64,000 nt of DNA from the NCBI GenBank assembly GCA_902534735.1, contig CACARD010000005.1:32737-96736 (forward strand), in the 5' to 3' direction. This DNA comes from an uncultured Pelagibacteraceae bacterium. Lineage in GTDB: Bacteria > Pseudomonadota > Alphaproteobacteria > Pelagibacterales > Pelagibacteraceae. The notes beneath the pieces are model-generated. The model was not told where the DNA came from and made no database searches. It was given only the letters and a program-made list of their open reading frames with translations. Below, piece by piece: positions 28,822-38,003 of the stretch; the stretch's first letter is position 1, and each line of letters starts with the position of its first letter. Position numbers and translations under genes: made by a program.

Positions 28822-30269
28822 TAATATTTTCTCCAAAAAGATGGAATAAATAATACTAGAATTGCAAATAATTCCAACCTTCCAAGTATCATTGCAGCAC
28901 TGAGAACCCATTTAGAAAAATCAGACAGGCTTGAAAAACTTCCGTTTGGACCAATAATATCGCCTAAACCTGGACCAACATTTGAAATTGACGTGGCAGC
29001 TGCCGAAATTGCTGTAATAAAATTTAATCCATCAAGCGATAAAAGCGCAGTCACAACAAAAAATATTAATATGTAAAGGAATATAAATGAAATAATTGAG
29101 TCCATAAATTTTTCATCCACATTATTATTTTGATATTTAATTTTGAAAATTCCTCGAGGATAAATTATTTTTTTCAGCTGGTTTGATATAAATTGATACA
29201 AAATTTGAACTCTAAAAATCTTTATTCCACAAGTTGTAGAGCCAGCACAGCCTCCAATAAACATTAAAATTATGAAGTATACTAATGGAAATTGACCCCA
29301 ATTACTAAAATTTTCTGTAGCATATCCTGTTCCAGTCAAAATAGAAATTATATTAAAGCTAACAGATAAAAAACTTATTTCAGTTAAGCTTTTATTTATA
29401 ACAGATAAATAAAAAAACATTAAAAGAATTGAAATAATAACCAAAATTATAAAAGTTTTTATTTGTGTGTCTTTGAAAAATATTTTCTTATCTCCAGCCA
29501 AGTATTTGATGTAACTAATAAAAGGTATACTTCCAAGAATAATAAATATTATTGCATTAATTTCTATTAACGAGCTGTTAAAATAACCTATAGATTCATT
29601 ATAATTTGCAAAACCTCCAGTCGCTATTGTTGTCATAGCATGCACGATACTATCAAAAAAACTCATCCCAAATATAAAATAAAAAAAAGCACAAGTTAAA
29701 GTTAATAAGCTATATATAGACAATAATCTCAAAGAAACTTCTTTAGTTTTAGGAAAAATTTTTTCAGAAGTATCATTAGATGAAATATTGAAAAGTTGCA
29801 TACCCCCTATATTCATTAAAGGCATTAAAGTGATTGCCATTACGATAATTCCAATACCGCCAAACCACTGTAACATTCCTCTCCAAAGTAATATCGCTTT
29901 AGACGTTTCATTTAGATTCGTGATAATTGTAGATCCTGTTGTTGTAATACCAGACATGCTCTCAAAAAACGCATCTGTAAAACTCAAATCCGTACTAGAA
30001 AAAATTAAAGGTAAAGAACCAAATATAGCAATACTTAACCAGGAAAGTGTTGTGAGCAAAAAAGCTTGAGGTAAGCTTATCTTTTTATCGTGATCATAAT
30101 TAGAAATGAAAAATAAAAATCCAAAAACAATAGTAACAATCATTGATCCGATAAATCCTGCATCAATTTGATCAAATATTAATTGAACCAAAATAGGTAC
30201 AATCATTGAAAGACCTAAAATAATTTGCAAAACCCCTAATGTAAAAAAGACAGTTTTATAATTGGACAT
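28821..30269 (-). CDS. trkH: Trk-type potassium uptake protein TrkH
   Basis: Inner-membrane K+ channel subunit, 482 residues with many hydrophobic segments. Selectivity-filter-like repeats are recognisable: SGITTTGSTI near residue 107, TTIATGGFANYNESIGYF, ILTGTGYATENFSNWG, and ISNVGPGLGDIIGP near the C-terminus. GGCAGSTTCGIKIFR precedes the last repeat. No trkA (the cytosolic NAD-binding regulator) lies in this window. The gene is upstream in a unit with the AmpG-like gene (TAATG overlap); their pairing may be only transcriptional. Confidence 0.93.
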   Translation of the reverse strand: MSNYKTVFFTLGVLQIILGLSMIVPILVQLIFDQIDAGFIGSMIVTIVFGFLFFISNYDHDKKISLPQAFLLTTLSWLSIAIFGSLPLIFSSTDLSFTDAFFESMSGITTTGSTIITNLNETSKAILLWRGMLQWFGGIGIIVMAITLMPLMNIGGMQLFNISSNDTSEKIFPKTKEVSLRLLSIYSLLTLTCAFFYFIFGMSFFDSIVHAMTTIATGGFANYNESIGYFNSSLIEINAIIFIILGSIPFISYIKYLAGDKKIFFKDTQIKTFIILVIISILLMFFYLSVINKSLTEISFLSVSFNIISILTGTGYATENFSNWGQFPLVYFIILMFIGGCAGSTTCGIKIFRVQILYQFISNQLKKIIYPRGIFKIKYQNNNVDEKFMDSIISFIFLYILIFFVVTALLSLDGLNFITAISAAATSISNVGPGLGDIIGPNGSFSSLSDFSKWVLSAAMILGRLELFAILVLFIPSFWRKY

Positions 30270-30355
30270 TTTGAATGGACATTATTTTATGGTAAATAAA
30301 TTTCAACTCTATATGAATTATTAAAAAGGCTGATATTAAGGATATTTAAGTAGTT

Positions 30356-31924
30356 GTGATAGACAAAACAAATTTTGACAAAACAAACGCCTGGCCATTT
30401 GTTGAGGCTAAAAAGCTATTAAGAGAGAGAAAATCGAACATAGAGAAAAAAAATAAAATTGTTTTACAAACTGGTTATGGTCCTAGTGGTCTACCACATA
30501 TAGGTACATTTGGAGAAGTTGCAAGGACGACAATGATTGTCAACGCTCTTGATCATTTAACAGATATTCCAAAGGAAATTATTACATTTTCTGATGATAT
30601 GGATGGTCTTAGAAAAGTACCTGAAAATGTTCCAAATCAAGAAAAGCTCAAGAATAATCTTCACAAACCTTTAACGGATGTCCCTGATCCATTTGAAAAG
30701 TTTAGTAGTTTTGGAGAACATAATAATAATATGTTGAAACAATTTCTTGATAATTTTAAATTTGAATATTCATTTAAAAGTTCTACAGAACTCTACAAGT
30801 CTGGTTATTTTAATGACACCCTAAAATTAGTTCTAGAAAATTATGAAAAAATTATGGAAATAATTCTTCCAACTTTAGGCAAAGAAAGACAAAAAACCTA
30901 TTCCCCCTTTTTACCAATATGCCCAGAAACTGGAAAAGTTCTTGAAATACCTGTTTTAGAAATTGATTCTAAATCTTCTAAAATCATATTTGATAATAAT
31001 GGATCAAAATTGGAAAAAAGTATTTTAGACGGGAACTGCAAATTGCAATGGAAAGTTGATTGGGCAATGAGATGGTACGCTTTAGATGTTGATTTTGAAA
31101 TGTATGGAAAGGATTTAATTGAGAGTGCAATTCTTTCAACTAAGATTATTAAAACATTAGGTAAGTCTAACCCATCTGGTTTTGCGTATGAACTTTTTTT
31201 GGACGAAAAAGGTGAAAAAATATCTAAATCAAAAGGTAATGGAGTAACTATAGATGAATGGCTGAATTATGCATCTCCTCAAAGTCTATCTCTTTACATG
31301 TATCAAAATCCAAAAAGAGCAAAAAAATTGTACAGAGAAGTTGTTCCAAAAGCTGTTGATGAATATCTAGATTTTATAGAAAAAGGAAAAACTCAAAATG
31401 ATTTACAGAAGTTAATGAATCCAGTTTGGCATGTACATAATGGATCAATGCCAGAGGAAAATACAATTATGACTTTTTCAATGCTTTTAAATTTAGTTGA
31501 AACAAGTAATGCGGACAGCAAACAATTACTTTGGAAATTTGTAAAAAAATACAAGTCAGAAATTAATGAAAATGATCATCCAATTTTCGATAATTTAATT
31601 GAATATGCAATAAAATATTTCAATGATGTTATAAAAACAAAAAAAATTTACAAAACTCCAAATGAAAAAGAGAAAGTTGCACTGAAAGCATTAATTAAGT
31701 CTTTAGATAATTGTAATGATAAAATGGCTCCTGAAGATATTCAGACAAATATTTTTACCGTAGGAAAAGAAAATGGTTATAAAGAAAATTTAAGAGAATG
31801 GTTTAAGCTTATCTATGAGGTTGTATTTGGTGACGAAAATGGACCCAGAATGGGCTTCTTCATTAGTTTTTTTGGAGTAAATGAAACCAAAGAATTGATA
31901 AGAAAAAAGGTTGAAAATGTTTAA
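30356..31924 (+). CDS. lysK: class I lysyl-tRNA synthetase
   Basis: Charges tRNA-Lys. The class I architecture is clear: HIGH-type motif GPSGLPHIGTFGE near residue 45 and KMSKS-type motif GEKISKSKGNG near residue 287, followed by a helical anticodon-binding part; 522 residues. Class I LysRS is mainly archaeal but is the standard form in many alphaproteobacteria, so this is not recent transfer. The start is GTG (MIDKTNFDKTNAWPF), which gives the expected N-terminus; an AAGGA lies 15 bases upstream, rather far. Its stop overlaps the start of pyrD. Confidence 0.94.
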   Translation: MIDKTNFDKTNAWPFVEAKKLLRERKSNIEKKNKIVLQTGYGPSGLPHIGTFGEVARTTMIVNALDHLTDIPKEIITFSDDMDGLRKVPENVPNQEKLKNNLHKPLTDVPDPFEKFSSFGEHNNNMLKQFLDNFKFEYSFKSSTELYKSGYFNDTLKLVLENYEKIMEIILPTLGKERQKTYSPFLPICPETGKVLEIPVLEIDSKSSKIIFDNNGSKLEKSILDGNCKLQWKVDWAMRWYALDVDFEMYGKDLIESAILSTKIIKTLGKSNPSGFAYELFLDEKGEKISKSKGNGVTIDEWLNYASPQSLSLYMYQNPKRAKKLYREVVPKAVDEYLDFIEKGKTQNDLQKLMNPVWHVHNGSMPEENTIMTFSMLLNLVETSNADSKQLLWKFVKKYKSEINENDHPIFDNLIEYAIKYFNDVIKTKKIYKTPNEKEKVALKALIKSLDNCNDKMAPEDIQTNIFTVGKENGYKENLREWFKLIYEVVFGDENGPRMGFFISFFGVNETKELIRKKVENV

Positions 31925-32957
31925 TCTTATAAGACCTTTTATATTTAAATTTAGCCCTGAAGTTGCACACTCGCTAGCCATAAAGGCTTTAAAGTTAAAT
32001 CAGATACCAGCTATAGATAAAACAACCAGAGTTACTATCCAAACTAAATTTTTAAACAAAACCTTAAATTCTCCTCTAGGTGTTGCTGCTGGATTTGATA
32101 AAAATGCAGAAGTCTACAATCCTCTATACAAACTAGGATTTGGTTTCGTTGAGGTAGGTACAATTACACCTAAACCACAAATAGGAAATCCAAAGCCAAG
32201 AGTATTCAGATTGGAGGAAGATGAGGCTTTAATTAATAGACTTGGATTTAACAATATTGGATCAGAGGAAAGTAAAAAAAATATTGAAAATAATTCACCT
32301 AATGGATTACTTGGTATTAATATAGGACCTAATAAAGATACTGAAAACAGAGTTGAAGATTATTTAATTTGTTTCAGAAAATTTCATAATTTAGCAGACT
32401 ATATTACAATTAATATCTCTTCTCCTAATACAGAAAATTTAAGAAACTTTCACAAAAATGAAGAGTTAGATAATCTTTTAAAATGCATAAATGAAGAAAA
32501 GAAAAATTTGAATTCAAATGTGCCAATAGCAGTCAAAGTATCTCCTGATATTGATGAAAAAAGTATTGATGAAATCTCAGAACTTTTTTTAAAATATAAT
32601 GTTCAAATAGTTATAGTTTCAAATACGACCGATAGAAATAGAGAAAATGTATCTAATATAAATAAATTAGAGAAAGGCGGTTTGTCTGGAAAACCACTTG
32701 AAAATATCTCTAATGAATTGATTAATAAATTTTTTAAATTAGTTGGAAAAAAAATCTTAATAATTGGAGTTGGAGGCGTTGACTCTGCCGATGGCGTTTT
32801 TAATAAAATTGTAAGCGGTGCAACTCTTGTGCAATTGTATACAGGTATGGTTTATAAAGGACCAACTATTGCTTCAAAAATTAATAAAGATCTCGACGAA
32901 ATTGTAAAAAGAGAAGGTTTTAAAAATATTTCTGAAGTTATTGGAACAAAAAATTAA
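31917..32957 (+). CDS. pyrD: dihydroorotate dehydrogenase (quinone), class 2
   Basis: Membrane-associated FMN enzyme oxidising dihydroorotate to orotate with quinone. The class 2 N-terminal amphipathic extension (FNLIRPFIFKFSPEVAHSLAIKAL) and the FMN domain are visible: LGVAAGFDKNAEVYNPL, VGTITPKPQIGNPKPRVFRL, catalytic serine region NISSPNTENLRN, and GVGGVDSADGV. The ORF track starts at TTG 31911; I prefer ATG 31917, which has AAGG 6 bases upstream and gives 346 residues. It overlaps the lysK stop by 8 bases. Confidence 0.95.
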   Translation: MFNLIRPFIFKFSPEVAHSLAIKALKLNQIPAIDKTTRVTIQTKFLNKTLNSPLGVAAGFDKNAEVYNPLYKLGFGFVEVGTITPKPQIGNPKPRVFRLEEDEALINRLGFNNIGSEESKKNIENNSPNGLLGINIGPNKDTENRVEDYLICFRKFHNLADYITINISSPNTENLRNFHKNEELDNLLKCINEEKKNLNSNVPIAVKVSPDIDEKSIDEISELFLKYNVQIVIVSNTTDRNRENVSNINKLEKGGLSGKPLENISNELINKFFKLVGKKILIIGVGGVDSADGVFNKIVSGATLVQLYTGMVYKGPTIASKINKDLDEIVKREGFKNISEVIGTKN

Positions 32958-32959
32958 TC

Positions 32960-32988
32960 TTGACTGGTATTCTTTAAGACCATATACA
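32960..32988 (+). promoter_or_regulatory. rpmB promoter
   Basis: TTGACT (32960-32965), a 17-base spacer and TATACA (32983-32988) in the 43-base gap between pyrD and rpmB. The predicted start lies only about 6 bases before the rpmB ATG, so the mRNA would have an extremely short leader. Confidence 0.6.
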
Positions 32989-33000
32989 TCTTGAAAATTT

Positions 33001-33282
33001 ATGTCTAAAAAATGCGAACTTACTGGTAAAATCCCTCTAAAAGGTCACAATGTTAGTCACGCTAACAATAAAACTAAGAGAAGATTTCTTCCAAATTTAA
33101 AGAAAGTAAAATTTAAAAGTGAACTTTTAAAAAAATCTATGAGATTAACAGTTTCAAATGCAGGTGTTAGATCTGTAGATAAAAAAGGTAGCTTTGATAA
33201 TTTCTTAAAATCTGCAAAATCAAGAGATTTATCGTTAAGATTAAAAAAGCTTAAAAAATCAATAATCGCAAAAACAGCATAA
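33001..33282 (+). CDS. rpmB: 50S ribosomal protein L28
   Basis: A 93-residue L28: starts [34 protein letters not shown], the conserved N-terminus, followed by [22 protein letters not shown]. No L33 gene follows; instead the stop overlaps the next start (TAATG) of a queuosine-precursor transporter gene. Confidence 0.97.
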   Translation: MSKKCELTGKIPLKGHNVSHANNKTKRRFLPNLKKVKFKSELLKKSMRLTVSNAGVRSVDKKGSFDNFLKSAKSRDLSLRLKKLKKSIIAKTA

Positions 33283-33830
33283 TGAATAAAGTTTTCCTTA
33301 CTCTCTCATTTTTAATGGGATTGGTTGTGTTAGCATCTAATTATTTAGTTCAATTTCCTATAAAATATTACGGTTTAGAGGAAATTTTAACTTACGGTGC
33401 TTTTAGTTATCCAATTGCATTTTTAATTACAGATTTAGCCAACAGATCCTTTGGAAAATTAGTAGCTAGAAAAATTGTCTATATAGGCTTCACAATTGGA
33501 ATTTTGTTTACTTTAATATTTTCAACTAATTTTACTGATCTTATTTCTATAAGAATAGCAATTGGTTCAGGAACAGCTTTTATAATTGCTCAACTTTTAG
33601 ATGTTCAGATATTTGATCAATTAAGACAAAAAAAGTGGTTTATAGCACCTTTAACATCTTCTTTGATAGGTTCAACAGTTGATACTTTTTTATTTTTCTC
33701 AATATCATTCTATGGAACGGGAATTCCTTGGGTAACTTTATCGTTAGGAGATCTTGCGGTAAAAATATTTGTAGCTCTTGTAATGTTGATACCTTTTAGA
33801 TTATTACTCGGCACACTAAAAGCAGCATAA
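33282..33830 (+). CDS. yhhQ: queuosine precursor transporter (VUT family, DUF165)
   Basis: A 182-residue membrane protein with about five to six hydrophobic segments. Family features include YGAFSYPIAFLITDLANRSFGKLVARKIVYIGF and the C-terminal half with LLDVQIFDQLRQKKWFIAPLTSSLIGSTVDTFLFFSISFYG. The VUT/YhhQ group imports 7-cyano- or 7-aminomethyl-7-deazaguanine for tRNA queuosine modification. It shares one base with rpmB and abuts the end of the convergent aguA with no gap. The exact substrate is inferred from the family. Confidence 0.86.
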   Translation: MNKVFLTLSFLMGLVVLASNYLVQFPIKYYGLEEILTYGAFSYPIAFLITDLANRSFGKLVARKIVYIGFTIGILFTLIFSTNFTDLISIRIAIGSGTAFIIAQLLDVQIFDQLRQKKWFIAPLTSSLIGSTVDTFLFFSISFYGTGIPWVTLSLGDLAVKIFVALVMLIPFRLLLGTLKAA

Positions 33831-34883
33831 CTAAATTTTAGGTTCTTGTTGGGTCATGCAATGTATTGCACCAAATCCCCATATCAATTTGCTACAGTCA
33901 ACTGTTTCGATTTTTCTATTTCTAAAGTAATTTTTGAAAATTTTAATTGCAATATTGTCTTCTTTTACTTTGAATATTGGAAGAATTATTTTTTTATTAC
34001 AAATATAAAAATTCATATAACTTGCAGGAACTCTTGTATTCTCAATATAAATTGGTGAAGGCATAGGAACTTTTATAATTTTGAATTTCTTTCCTTTCTC
34101 ACATTTACTTTCTTTCAATATATTTAAATTCTTATTTAAGTTTTTGTAATTTATATCTTTTTTATTATTTTCAACCGCAGTCATAATCGTATTTCTTGAA
34201 ACAAATCTTGATATGTCATCAACATGTCCATGCGTGTCATCGCCAGCAATTCCTTTTTTAAGCCATATAAAGTTTTTTATATTTAAGTATTTATTAAACG
34301 TTTCTTCGTAGTCTTTTTTTTTAAAATTTTTATTTCTTTCTTGAATTTTGCTTAACAAACATTCTTCAGTTAATAAAATTGTACCTGAGCCATTTACATC
34401 AAATGCCCCTCCTTCCATGATTATTTTTCTAATTCTGCCTTTTTTTTTGATTATTGGATCAATCTTTTTAAAATTAGCAATTTTACTAATACTATTATTG
34501 ATTTTATTGTCATTTTTATAATTTTTATACTTTGACCATCCGTTAAAACCAAAATTTAGTATTACTTTTTTCTTTTCGACCTTGTTTGTTATAAATATGG
34601 GTCCAGAATCTCTTAACCATATTCTATCAGTTTTAATATAGTGGAAGTTGATATTTTTGATTTTATTAAGTTTTATTAATTTTTTTATATTTTTTATATT
34701 TTTGCTAACGATTAAGTTAATTTTTTGATTTTTTGAAATTTTTTTTATAATTTTTAAAATTACTTCAGGAATAAATTGATATAATCCAGGCCAATCATTT
34801 TTATTATAAGGCCAAGCAATCCAAACTGAATTTTGAGGCTCCCATTCAGCCGGCATTCTAAATCCATTAAAGTTTTCATTCAT
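33831..34883 (-). CDS. aguA: agmatine deiminase
   Basis: Member of the peptidyl-arginine-deiminase-like family that converts agmatine to N-carbamoylputrescine. At 350 residues it has the family length. It begins RMPAEWEPQNSVWIAWP, contains DRIWLRDSGPIFI, the GGAFDVNGSGTILLTEECLLS block, AGDDTHGHVDDISRFV, and the catalytic cysteine near the C-terminus in GFGAIHCMTQQEP (C342). It overlaps aguB by 8 bases as the last gene of the polyamine operon. It is unusually lysine/isoleucine-rich, in line with the AT-rich genome. Confidence 0.93.
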   Translation of the reverse strand: MNENFNGFRMPAEWEPQNSVWIAWPYNKNDWPGLYQFIPEVILKIIKKISKNQKINLIVSKNIKNIKKLIKLNKIKNINFHYIKTDRIWLRDSGPIFITNKVEKKKVILNFGFNGWSKYKNYKNDNKINNSISKIANFKKIDPIIKKKGRIRKIIMEGGAFDVNGSGTILLTEECLLSKIQERNKNFKKKDYEETFNKYLNIKNFIWLKKGIAGDDTHGHVDDISRFVSRNTIMTAVENNKKDINYKNLNKNLNILKESKCEKGKKFKIIKVPMPSPIYIENTRVPASYMNFYICNKKIILPIFKVKEDNIAIKIFKNYFRNRKIETVDCSKLIWGFGAIHCMTQQEPKI

Positions 34884-35757
34884 CTGCAGGATTTTTTAGT
34901 ATTCCTTTATAAAAATCGATTCTTCTATCTCTTAAAAAAGGCCAATGCTCTCTGGCTGTATCAATTTTTTTATAGTTTATTTCACGAATTAAAATTTCCT
35001 CTTTTTTATTCCCAAGTTTTCCAATTATTTGCCCACTAGGATCTATGATCATTGAGTTTCCCCAGAATTCTATTTTCTTCTTACCTTTTTTTTCTGTTCC
35101 AACTCTATTTATAGCAACCACATAAGTACCATTTGCGATTGCGTGAGATTTTTGCATTGTTATCCAAGAGTCTAGTTGAGATTTTCCAAATTTTTTTTTC
35201 TCTTTAGGATGCCATCCAATAGCAGTAGGGTAAAAAATTATTTGTGCACCTTTAAGTGCAGTCAATCTTGCAGCTTCCGGAAACCATTGATCCCAACAAA
35301 TTAAAGGTCCAATTTTACCGAATTTTGTTTTAACAGATTTAAAACCTAAATCTCCAGGAGTAAAATAAAATTTTTCATAATAACCAGGATCATCTGGTAT
35401 ATGCATTTTTCTATATTTCGATAAAATTTTACCTTTCTCGCTAATAACGATACTAGTATTATGATAGAAGCCATGTGTTTTTTTTTCAAATAATGAAATC
35501 ATTAATACTATTTGTAAATCTTTGGCTAATTCACAAAATATTTTTGTAGTTCTGCCAGGTATTTTTTCCGCTAGCTTAAAGTTGGAATGACTTTCTGTTT
35601 GACAAAAATAATTTGATAAAAATAGTTCTGGTACACAAATTATTTTAGCTTTTTTTGATGCTGCTTTTTTTATATTTTTAATAGCTGAATTTATATTTTT
35701 TTGAATATTATCTGAAATTTTACTTTGAATAATTCCAATTTTTACTTTTTTGATCAT
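34876..35757 (-). CDS. aguB: N-carbamoylputrescine amidase
   Basis: Nitrilase-superfamily amidase that hydrolyses N-carbamoylputrescine to putrescine, CO2 and ammonia. It is 293 residues. The Glu-Lys-Cys triad is visible: VPELFLSNYFC (Glu), KYRKMHIPDDPGYYEKFYF (Lys) and GPLICWDQWFPEAARL (Cys). The C-terminal ARDHWPFLRDRR-like segment (AREHWPFLRDRRIDFY) matches AguB. It sits 3 bases after the deoxyhypusine-synthase-like gene. With AguA it turns agmatine into putrescine, although no arginine decarboxylase is in the window. Confidence 0.93.
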   Translation of the reverse strand: MIKKVKIGIIQSKISDNIQKNINSAIKNIKKAASKKAKIICVPELFLSNYFCQTESHSNFKLAEKIPGRTTKIFCELAKDLQIVLMISLFEKKTHGFYHNTSIVISEKGKILSKYRKMHIPDDPGYYEKFYFTPGDLGFKSVKTKFGKIGPLICWDQWFPEAARLTALKGAQIIFYPTAIGWHPKEKKKFGKSQLDSWITMQKSHAIANGTYVVAINRVGTEKKGKKKIEFWGNSMIIDPSGQIIGKLGNKKEEILIREINYKKIDTAREHWPFLRDRRIDFYKGILKNPADE

Positions 35758-35760
35758 CTA

Positions 35761-36801
35761 TCAAAATATTTTGGAAAAGTTTTTTCTGTCTCTATTTTTC
35801 CATTCTCCAGTATGATAGGCGTCACTTGCTATTAATGGTAAAACACTGGTTGCTTCAGCAAATACCATTTGTTCTTTGGTAGTATCAACCTTACCCCATG
35901 AACTTGCTTCCTTTAATGTCGAACTACTGCAAGCTCCATCTCTTGAGTCAGCAACTGTAATTTGTATTGCATATTTGTGCATATCTACATTTTTTCCTAA
36001 AAGTTCAGCACAAATTACCGTGTCTTGTATAAAGTTTTTAGGAACTCCACCACCAATCATGAATAATCCCGACCCTTTAGATTTAATTTTAATCTCTGTT
36101 AATTCTCTAAATTCTCTAATTGAGTCTATTGTAATATGATTTTTTGGATTTCTCTCTTGATGCATGACTAATCCAAAACCTGCACTTGAGTCTGTAAATG
36201 CAGGACAGAATATAGGTACATCGTTATCAAAAGCTGTTTCAATTAAAGAACCTTTCTTTTTAGAATTAGTTTTTAGATATTTGCCAATCTCTTTAATAAA
36301 TTCTCTCGATGTGTAAGACTTCGGCTCAAGTTTGTCTGCTATTTCTCCTATTGTTTTATCACAAACCTGAAGCTCCTCTTCATCGATGTAAGTATCATAA
36401 ATCCTATCTATATAATTGTCTCTAAGTTCATTATCATTTTGATATTGTGATCCTTGGTAATGCTTAAATCCAAGCGCTTCAAAAAAATCCATATCTATTA
36501 TAGATGCTCCAGTTGCTACAATTGCATCTACCATGTTGTATTTAACCATATCTCTATAAATATGCATACATCCAGCGGCAGAAGTAGACCCTGCAAGAGT
36601 TAAGAATATTGTACAATCTTTATCTTTAAGCATTTCATTATATATCTTGGATGCATTAGCAGTTTCTCTTGAGACAAAAGACATTTTTTCCATAGAAGAT
36701 ATAATTTTTCTAGAGTCAAAAGATGTAATATCAATATGTTCAACCTCTTTACTTAAAAAGTCTTTTTTTCTGTTATGATTAAGATTTTTTGTATCTGACA
36801 T
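35761..36801 (-). CDS. deoxyhypusine synthase-like protein (polyamine aminobutyltransferase family)
   Basis: A 346-residue homologue of eukaryotic/archaeal deoxyhypusine synthase. NAD-binding and active-site blocks are visible: TLAGSTSAAGCMHIYRDMV, DAIVATGASIIDMDFFEALG, CPAFTDSSAGFGLVMH, GGGVPKNFI, YAIQITVADSRDGACSSST. The lysine that forms the enzyme-substrate imine in human DHS (K329 in a WGK motif) is present as SWGKV (K304 by my count). Bacteria have no eIF5A, so protein hypusination is not its job; a small-molecule polyamine such as homospermidine is the likely product. It sits between a decarboxylase (TAATG overlap) and aguB. Confidence 0.85.
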   Translation of the reverse strand: MSDTKNLNHNRKKDFLSKEVEHIDITSFDSRKIISSMEKMSFVSRETANASKIYNEMLKDKDCTIFLTLAGSTSAAGCMHIYRDMVKYNMVDAIVATGASIIDMDFFEALGFKHYQGSQYQNDNELRDNYIDRIYDTYIDEEELQVCDKTIGEIADKLEPKSYTSREFIKEIGKYLKTNSKKKGSLIETAFDNDVPIFCPAFTDSSAGFGLVMHQERNPKNHITIDSIREFRELTEIKIKSKGSGLFMIGGGVPKNFIQDTVICAELLGKNVDMHKYAIQITVADSRDGACSSSTLKEASSWGKVDTTKEQMVFAEATSVLPLIASDAYHTGEWKNRDRKNFSKIF

Positions 36802-37979
36802 TATGCAACAAGAAACTCTTTATTTGTTTCTTTGTCATACATCGTCATTATTGGATTATCACATACTTCGTAAATACTATCAGAATAATATCCATTAAAT
36901 TGAGTTCTAAATGTCAATCCGTATGCTCCTAATTGACCTAATTCAATGTAATCACCTTCTTTAATATTATTAGGTAGAATAAAAGGTCCCTTCATATAAT
37001 CCATGCTATCACATGTTGGTCCATAAAAATCAAATGAAGTCAATTTTTTTGATATAATTCTTCCACTTGTAATTAACCTTGATGGATAAACTATATTAGG
37101 CACACCTGCATCAAATAAAGTTCCGTATGTTCCATCATTGATATATAGCTTTTGTTTTTTTCTTAAGTTTACTCTCACAATTGTCGAACCACTTTCTGCA
37201 ACAATTGCTCGACCTGGCTCACATATAATCTCTGGTTTTTTTTCTAATTTTAATTTATTTAATGCATTTTTTATTTCCTCAAAATAAGAGTCTAATGTTT
37301 GAGGAACTAAGTCAGGATAGATTGTTGGAAATCCTCCACCTATATTTATAACATCTGGAACTATTTTTGTTTTTTTTATTATATATTTAATTTCGTTAAT
37401 CCCTTTTGAATAGGATATTGGATGCATACATTGCGAACCCACATGAAAACTTAATCCTATTTTTTTTGCATATTGTTTTGTTAATCTATAAAGCCCTATT
37501 GCTTCAGAAGTTTGTGCGCCAAATTTTTTTGATAAATCTATTTCTGCGTGTTCATTAGAAACTGCAACTCTTACAAATAACTCTAAATCCTTAGCTTGAT
37601 TAGTACTATTAAGAATTTTTATTAATTCATCTTTTGTATCAATTGAAAAAGTCTTAATATTATATTTGAAATATGCTTCGGTTATACTTTCCTTACTTTT
37701 TACAGTATGCATGTAGGAGCATTTTGCATCTGGGCTAACACTTCTAATTGCCTCAACTTCTTTAATTGAAGCGATATCAAAATCATTAATTCCGCTTTCC
37801 ACGATCGTTTTTAATACTAATGGATGCGGGTTAGTTTTAACTGCATATAGAATTTTACCAGGAAATTTATTCTGAAAAAATTTAGAAGCTATGTTTATAG
37901 AATCTCTTCTAATACAATAAACAGGTTCTGTTGGTTTCAGTTGGTTTACTAATTTATCAACTGATTTAAATTTTTGCAT
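36801..37979 (-). CDS. ornithine/lysine decarboxylase (PLP fold type III)
   Basis: Alanine-racemase-fold PLP decarboxylase of 392 residues making putrescine (or cadaverine). PLP lysine is in KILYAVKTNPHP, the phosphate-binding glycines in VINIGGGFPTIYP, CEPGRAIVAESGS follows, and the active-site cysteine is in FYGPTCDSMDYM. CDS instead of the CDG of strict ornithine decarboxylases resembles alphaproteobacterial ornithine/lysine enzymes. The ORF track starts at 38018; I choose ATG 37979 because GGAG lies 6 bases upstream and the next residues match the family start. First gene of the polyamine operon. Confidence 0.9.
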   Translation of the reverse strand: MQKFKSVDKLVNQLKPTEPVYCIRRDSINIASKFFQNKFPGKILYAVKTNPHPLVLKTIVESGINDFDIASIKEVEAIRSVSPDAKCSYMHTVKSKESITEAYFKYNIKTFSIDTKDELIKILNSTNQAKDLELFVRVAVSNEHAEIDLSKKFGAQTSEAIGLYRLTKQYAKKIGLSFHVGSQCMHPISYSKGINEIKYIIKKTKIVPDVINIGGGFPTIYPDLVPQTLDSYFEEIKNALNKLKLEKKPEIICEPGRAIVAESGSTIVRVNLRKKQKLYINDGTYGTLFDAGVPNIVYPSRLITSGRIISKKLTSFDFYGPTCDSMDYMKGPFILPNNIKEGDYIELGQLGAYGLTFRTQFNGYYSDSIYEVCDNPIMTMYDKETNKEFLVA

Positions 37980-37985
37980 TTCAAG

Positions 37986-37989
37986 CTCC
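37986..37989 (-). promoter_or_regulatory. ribosome-binding site deciding the decarboxylase start
   Basis: GGAG on the minus strand, 6 bases before ATG 37979. Strong Shine-Dalgarno sequences are uncommon in this window, which makes this start much more likely than the upstream ATG at 38018, which would lie inside the leader hairpin region. Confidence 0.75.
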
Positions 37990-38003
37990 AAAAAAAATTT
38001 AAC

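Noticed and set aside
28822-28911. 30-residue N-terminal extension of the AmpG-like permease in the ORF track
   Set aside because: It lies within trkH coding sequence; the ATG at 28821 gives the family N-terminus and a TAATG overlap.
30356-31924. Archaeal-type (class I) LysRS as evidence of recent horizontal transfer
   Set aside because: Class I LysRS is the usual form in many alphaproteobacteria, and the gene shares the composition of its neighbours.
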